From Martinezella hainanensis (GTDB lineage: Bacteria; Pseudomonadota; Alphaproteobacteria; Rhizobiales; Rhizobiaceae): a stretch of DNA of 33,865 nt. Location: contig NZ_FMAC01000022.1 in the NCBI RefSeq assembly GCF_900094555.1, positions 1 through 33,865 on the forward strand, written 5' to 3'. Made by a program: the position numbers and the translations under genes. This document shows positions 29,545-33,865 of the stretch, one piece after another. The notes under the pieces were generated by a model, which had not been told where the DNA came from, made no database searches, and saw nothing but the letters and a program-made list of their open reading frames with translations. The stretch's first letter is position 1, and each line of letters starts with the position of its first letter.

Positions 29545-31171
29545 CCTCTGCAGCCGCTCGCTCGCGCAGCAGGCGGCGGATCACCTTGCCCGACGTCGTC
29601 AGCGGCAGCGAATCGACAAATTCGATCTCGCGCGGATATTCGTGCATGGAAAGCCGCGTCTTCACCCAATCGCGGATTTCGGCCGCCAGCGCCTCGCTCG
29701 GCTCGTGACCGGGCACGAGGACGACGTAAGCCTTGACGATTTCCGTTCTGACGGCATCCGGTTTACCCACGGCGGCAGCAAGCTGCACGGCCGGATGGCC
29801 GCCAAGGCAATCCTCGATCTCGCTCGGGCCGATGCGATAGCCCGACGAGGTGATGACGTCATCGTCGCGGCCAACGAAGGAAATATAGCCCTCCGCATCC
29901 TGCCGGCCGATATCGCCCGTCAGCAGCCAATCCCTAGCGAATTTCGCCTCCGTCGCGGCCTCGTTCTGCCAGTAGCCGAGGAACATCACCGGATCGGGCC
30001 GCTTGATGGCGATCTGCCCCGTCTCGCCCACGGGAACCTCGACACCATCAGCATCGACGATCGCGACGCGATGGCCGGGTGCTGCCTTACCCGTCGCCCC
30101 GCCACGGCTGACGCCGAAGGCTTCGCTTGAGGAAAGGACGAAATTGCATTCTGTCTGGCCGAAGAACTCGTTGACGCTGACACCGAGCACGGATCGCGCC
30201 CATTCGAAGGTTTCGCGGCCAAGCGCCTCGCCCGCCGAACCGATGGTGCGCAGCTTGAGATCGTATTGTGCCCGCGGATTGTCGACGGCCTTCAACAGCC
30301 GCAACGCGGTCGGCGGGATGAAGGCGTTGCGCACCTCCATTTCTGCCATGATGCGGAAGGCCATGTGTGGGTCGAACTTCTGCGCCGGTGAGGAAACGAC
30401 GGGAACACCGAGCATCAGGCTCGGAAGAAGCGCATTGAGAAGCCCGCCGGCCCAGGCCCAGTCCGACGGCGTCCAGAGCCTGTCGCCGGCCTGAGGAAAG
30501 CCCTCATGGGCAAACTGCATGCCCGGAATATGGCCCGGCAGAACGCGATGGCCGTGCAGCGCACCCTTGGGCGGCCCGGTCGTGCCCGAGGTGAAAATCA
30601 TCAATGCCGGGTCGTCCGGGCCGGTGTCGGCTACCTCGAACAGCGGCGGATGCGCTGCCACCAGATCGGCAAAGCCGGCAACGCCCTCTTCTGCGCCATC
30701 GATGCTGATCACCTGCGTCAGTTCGGGCAGCCGGTCCCTGATCGGGCGCAGCCGCTCGAGACCGAACCGGTTGGTCACGATGGCCGACGCTCCCGACGCC
30801 TGCAGCCGGTATTCCAGCGCTTCGGCACCGAAGAGCAGCGCCAGCGGCAGGGCGATCGCGCCCATCTTGTAGATTGCCACATGTGCCACGACGGTCTCAA
30901 AGCTCTGCGGCAACAGCAGCGCCACTCGATCTCCCTTTTGCACGCCGAGCGCGACAAGCGCATTGGCGAAAGAGGCGGAGCGGTCCCGCAACTCACCGTA
31001 GGTCATGGAAAAGTGATTGCCGTCCGGATTGAAATGCTGGAGGCAGACCCGATCCGGTTCCTGTTCGGTCCAGGCGTCGCAAACAGCATGTCCCATGTTG
31101 AATTTCGCCGGAATCTCCCAACGAAAGTCGCGATAGAGGGCTTCATAAGTATCACGCGGGGGCAATTTCAT
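29531..31171 (-). CDS. AMP-forming acyl-CoA synthetase (medium-chain type)
   Basis: Activates a carboxylic acid with ATP to an acyl-adenylate and then an acyl-CoA; the ACSM/medium-chain-like profile is the best fit, but the substrate is not certain. 546 residues. The P-loop is TSGTTGPPKG (194-203). The A5-type NEFFGQTECN is followed by the A7/A8 segment TGDIGRQDAEGYISFVGRDDDVITSSGYRIGP. The catalytic lysine K529 sits in PLTTSGKVIRR. ATG 31171 (MKLPPRDTYEAL) is chosen: GGAA lies 7 nt upstream, while the upstream in-frame TTG at 31183 is not needed. Its 3' end overlaps the convergent acetyltransferase gene by 14 nt. Divergent from the aldo/keto reductase across 252 nt, which hold no supported gene. 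Confidence 0.93.
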   Translation of the reverse strand: MKLPPRDTYEALYRDFRWEIPAKFNMGHAVCDAWTEQEPDRVCLQHFNPDGNHFSMTYGELRDRSASFANALVALGVQKGDRVALLLPQSFETVVAHVAIYKMGAIALPLALLFGAEALEYRLQASGASAIVTNRFGLERLRPIRDRLPELTQVISIDGAEEGVAGFADLVAAHPPLFEVADTGPDDPALMIFTSGTTGPPKGALHGHRVLPGHIPGMQFAHEGFPQAGDRLWTPSDWAWAGGLLNALLPSLMLGVPVVSSPAQKFDPHMAFRIMAEMEVRNAFIPPTALRLLKAVDNPRAQYDLKLRTIGSAGEALGRETFEWARSVLGVSVNEFFGQTECNFVLSSSEAFGVSRGGATGKAAPGHRVAIVDADGVEVPVGETGQIAIKRPDPVMFLGYWQNEAATEAKFARDWLLTGDIGRQDAEGYISFVGRDDDVITSSGYRIGPSEIEDCLGGHPAVQLAAAVGKPDAVRTEIVKAYVVLVPGHEPSEALAAEIRDWVKTRLSMHEYPREIEFVDSLPLTTSGKVIRRLLRERAAAEVSAS

Positions 31172-31423
31172 GCAGAATTCCAAAAATTGTGCGGTGCAGC
31201 TAACACCTGTCGCCCACAGGGTTCAAGGAAACATTTGAGATTGCCGTCTTCTCTGCCGGACGAATCGCCTTATTTATTGAAGAATACTTCGAAGCTCTTC
31301 ACGAACTGACGCACCGACCGGCGGCAAGCTTGACCCGCCGATTTGCTTTTGGTGACGCACGCATCCCGCCTTTGCGACGGCGGGCCTCTTTGCGCCGGAT
31401 AATCGAATGGACGGAGAATAGCG

Positions 31424-32404
<981 letters not shown>

Positions 32405-32723
32405 TCGGGGATTGGGGGCTGGGCGCGGTTGATGAAGCCACGTTTCCTGCCTGGCCCCTCACCCCAGCCCTCTCCCCGCTTGCGGGGAGAGGGAGTTACC
32501 GCATCCCATAGCCCGTTCTAGACGAATGGCAGAGCCGCAAATACGGAGCAGTTCCCTCTCCCCGCGAGCGGGGAGAGGATTAGGGTGAGGGGCAGCCCTA
32601 CACTCCAGAACCCAATGGGGCTTGCCATCGCGCGCACCACAAATCGCGCAAAAGTGACTTCACGAGCAGGTCATAGTTGGGGATTAACAGGTGGTGGTTC
32701 CTTTCCCCCGAGGATGATATCCA
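32405..32723. other. Gene-free stretch with an inverted pair of palindromic repeats
   Basis: 319 nt between the aldo/keto reductase gene and the methyltransferase gene. It is mostly occupied by the composite repeat at 32455-32592. Short ORFs crossing the repeat look spurious. The remainder, 32593-32723, holds no recognised motif beyond the methyltransferase ribosome site region. Confidence 0.6.
32455..32592. repeat. Two GC-rich palindromic repeats in inverted orientation (REP/BIME-like)
   Basis: Left unit: CCCCTCACCCC followed by a palindrome CCCTCTCCCCGC (32468-32479), TT, GCGGGGAGAGGG (32482-32493). Right unit: palindrome CCTCTCCCCGC (32555-32565), GA, GCGGGGAGAGG (32568-32578), then GGGTGAGGGG (32583-32592). 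The right unit is nearly the reverse complement of the left over about 40 bp, with about 55 bp between. This matches the dispersed intergenic palindromes common in rhizobia; paired units behave like BIMEs. The hairpins could also end or protect the aldo/keto reductase mRNA. Confidence 0.8.
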
Positions 32724-33518
32724 ATGATCACAGTTCCCTTCGAAGCGCGGCGCTTTCAATCGACCGCGGCCTATTACCTGCGTTATCGCATCCCCTATCC
32801 CGACAGGCTGATTACCCGCGTCGCGGAGCGCAGTGGCCTGAAGCCTGGCGGCCATGTACTGGATCTCGGTTGCGGCCCCGGCCAGCTCGGCATCGCCTTC
32901 GCGCGGCTGCAGGGCGCGGCCGTCACCGCCATGGACCCGGAGCCGGAAATGCTCGCTGAAGTCGAGGCCGGCGCGAAGGCGGCTGGCGTCGACATCAATA
33001 TTCGTCAGGGCTCGTCCTATGATCTCGGCGCCGAGATCGGCAAGCTGCACCTCTGCGTCATGGGCCGCTCCTTCCACTGGATGGACAGGCCGGCAACACT
33101 CCAGGCGCTGGACAAACTGATCGAGCCCGGCGGCGCCGTCGTCCTCTTTCACGATAAAGGCATCCTGGCGGAACCGAACTGGCGCGACATTCTTGAGCCG
33201 CTGATGGAAACCTATTCGCCCGAACGTAGCGGAGAGCGGCAGATGCGCAGAGGCAAGGAATGGGCGCCGCATGAAGCCATGCTGCTCGCCTCGCCTTTCC
33301 GCAATCTGGAGCGGATCGGCATCGTCTCGGAATATGAAAGGGATATCGAAGAGATCGTCGGCCGCATCTTCTCCATGTCGTCGACCTCGCCGCAGGCGCT
33401 CGGCGACAAGGCGGCCGATTTCGAAGCGGCGCTGCGCGCCGAACTGCTGGCGGTCGCGCCGGATGGCAAGTTCAAGGAAATCGTCGAGGCGAACGGACTG
33501 CTCGCCTTCCGCGACTAG
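32724..33518 (+). CDS. Class I SAM-dependent methyltransferase
   Basis: Small-molecule-type methyltransferase of the UbiE/Methyltransf_11 kind, 264 residues, substrate unknown. SAM motif I VLDLGCGPGQLG spans about 45-56, with the acidic ribose contact in AMDPEPEM (about 70). The motif corresponding to the active-site region is GRSFHWMDRPATLQALDKLIEPGGAVVLF. The C-terminal half is helical, typical of this subgroup. The ATG at 32724 has AGGAT about 10 nt upstream. The TAG stop (33516-33518) coincides with the target of an insertion sequence, so the C-terminus deserves a check against intact homologues. Confidence 0.88.
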   Translation: MITVPFEARRFQSTAAYYLRYRIPYPDRLITRVAERSGLKPGGHVLDLGCGPGQLGIAFARLQGAAVTAMDPEPEMLAEVEAGAKAAGVDINIRQGSSYDLGAEIGKLHLCVMGRSFHWMDRPATLQALDKLIEPGGAVVLFHDKGILAEPNWRDILEPLMETYSPERSGERQMRRGKEWAPHEAMLLASPFRNLERIGIVSEYERDIEEIVGRIFSMSSTSPQALGDKAADFEAALRAELLAVAPDGKFKEIVEANGLLAFRD

Positions 33519-33865
33519 GGTCCAAACCCAATCAAGCTATTGATTGAAAGTAATTCCTGTGATTCACTTCCATGATAATGGGAGTTTTTGATCATGGCAG
33601 GAGAGTTCTGGCTTAGCGATCAGCAGTGGGCATTGATTGCCCCTCTGCTTCCGACGAACCAACCCGGCGCTCACCGCACCGACGACCGTCGGGTGATCAG
33701 TGGGATCATCCATGTGCTGCGATCGGGGTGCCGATGGCAGGATTGTCCAGCTTGCTACGGGCCTTCGACAACCGTCTACAACCGCTTCCATCGCTGGTCT
33801 GCCAAAGGAATATGGCGACGGCTATTTGAAGCCGTAGTGCAAACATCTGATCGGGACATCCATAT
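33519..33865 (+). mobile_element. IS5-family insertion sequence, left part (truncated by the window edge)
   Basis: Starts immediately after the CTAG at 33515-33518 and runs off the right edge. The outer end reads GGGTCCAAACCC, itself a small palindrome, then an AT-richer leader and a transposase start. CTAG/TA targets are typical of the IS427/IS1031 groups of IS5. The right end, the second target copy and the terminal inverted repeat are not visible, so the left boundary is inferred from composition and context. Confidence 0.65.
33594..33865 (+). CDS. IS5-family transposase, N-terminal part (partial)
   Basis: Open to the window edge, so no stop is present. The 90 residues visible (MAGEFWLSDQQWALIAPLLP, then RTDDRRVISGIIHVLRSGCRWQDCPACYGPSTTVYNRFHRWSAKGIWRRLFEAV) are the DUF4096/IS5 N-terminal domain with the WQD and YNRFHRW signatures. 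The DDE catalytic part, often reached by programmed frameshift in the IS427 group, lies beyond the window. GGGAG precedes the ATG by 9 nt. Confidence 0.88.
   Translation, partial: MAGEFWLSDQQWALIAPLLPTNQPGAHRTDDRRVISGIIHVLRSGCRWQDCPACYGPSTTVYNRFHRWSAKGIWRRLFEAVVQTSDRDIH

Noticed and set aside
31365..31384. CCCGCC/GGCGGG hairpin before the aldo/keto reductase gene as a terminator or riboswitch
   Set aside because: Only a 6-bp stem with an 8-nt loop and no T-run; no known riboswitch core was seen.
32585..32959. Plus-strand ORF between the palindromic repeat and the methyltransferase gene
   Set aside because: It runs through the repeat and in a different frame across the methyltransferase gene; no motif or ribosome site.

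Overview
The window looks like a chromosomal segment of a fast-growing Rhizobium-type alphaproteobacterium. I infer this from the GC-rich coding bias, the protein flavours (DUF4167 RNA-binding-like protein, DUF1178, PTS-Ntr enzyme I, NDUFAF5-like methyltransferase, C-terminal SEC-C SecA), the rhizobial-type rRNA leader at the left edge, and the paired GC-rich palindromic repeats. Species cannot be fixed from reading alone. Most of the window is conserved housekeeping sequence. I see no CRISPR array, tRNA gene, prophage or obvious defence island, and no clear evidence of an undescribed multi-gene system.

Left edge (1-635). The minus strand carries what I read as the 5' leader and promoter of a ribosomal RNA operon: an AT-rich UP-like tract, a TTGACT/CTATAAG promoter, a boxA-like antitermination motif and the leader running out of the window. 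The 16S gene itself should lie just left of base 1. A membrane-anchored M23 endopeptidase gene is divergent from it.

2.6-12.3 kb. This is a long minus-strand housekeeping block. clpB has a candidate heat-shock promoter and is converged upon by the peptidase gene across a shared hairpin terminator. A DUF4167 gene with its own terminator follows. Next comes the group transcribed lysC -> ptsP -> prfA -> prmC, with the last pair overlapping by 4 nt. A small exported hypothetical protein lies upstream of lysC, and ubiG is transcribed the other way.

14.2-18.7 kb. A compact minus-strand group is transcribed comF -> grxC -> nitrilase-like hydrolase -> DUF1178 -> DUF3291 with overlapping or nearly touching ends. 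comF is divergent from an NDUFAF5-like methyltransferase. An isolated Flp-type pilin and a small one-TM protein follow.

19-25.9 kb. A small two-TM protein has a striking palindrome in its candidate promoter. A minus-strand operon is transcribed parvulin-like PPIase -> argJ -> GNAT -> mutT, and secA is divergent from it. Periplasmic folding (PPIase) and protein export (SecA) thus face each other across one intergenic region.

26-33.9 kb. This part is more accessory: a GST, a flippase plus FemAB/BioF2-like acyltransferase pair (surface polysaccharide candidates), a medium-chain acyl-CoA synthetase overlapping the pair's 3' end, a YajO-like aldo/keto reductase, an inverted pair of palindromic repeats, a SAM methyltransferase, and the left end of an IS5-type insertion sequence that begins at the methyltransferase stop codon and runs off the right edge.
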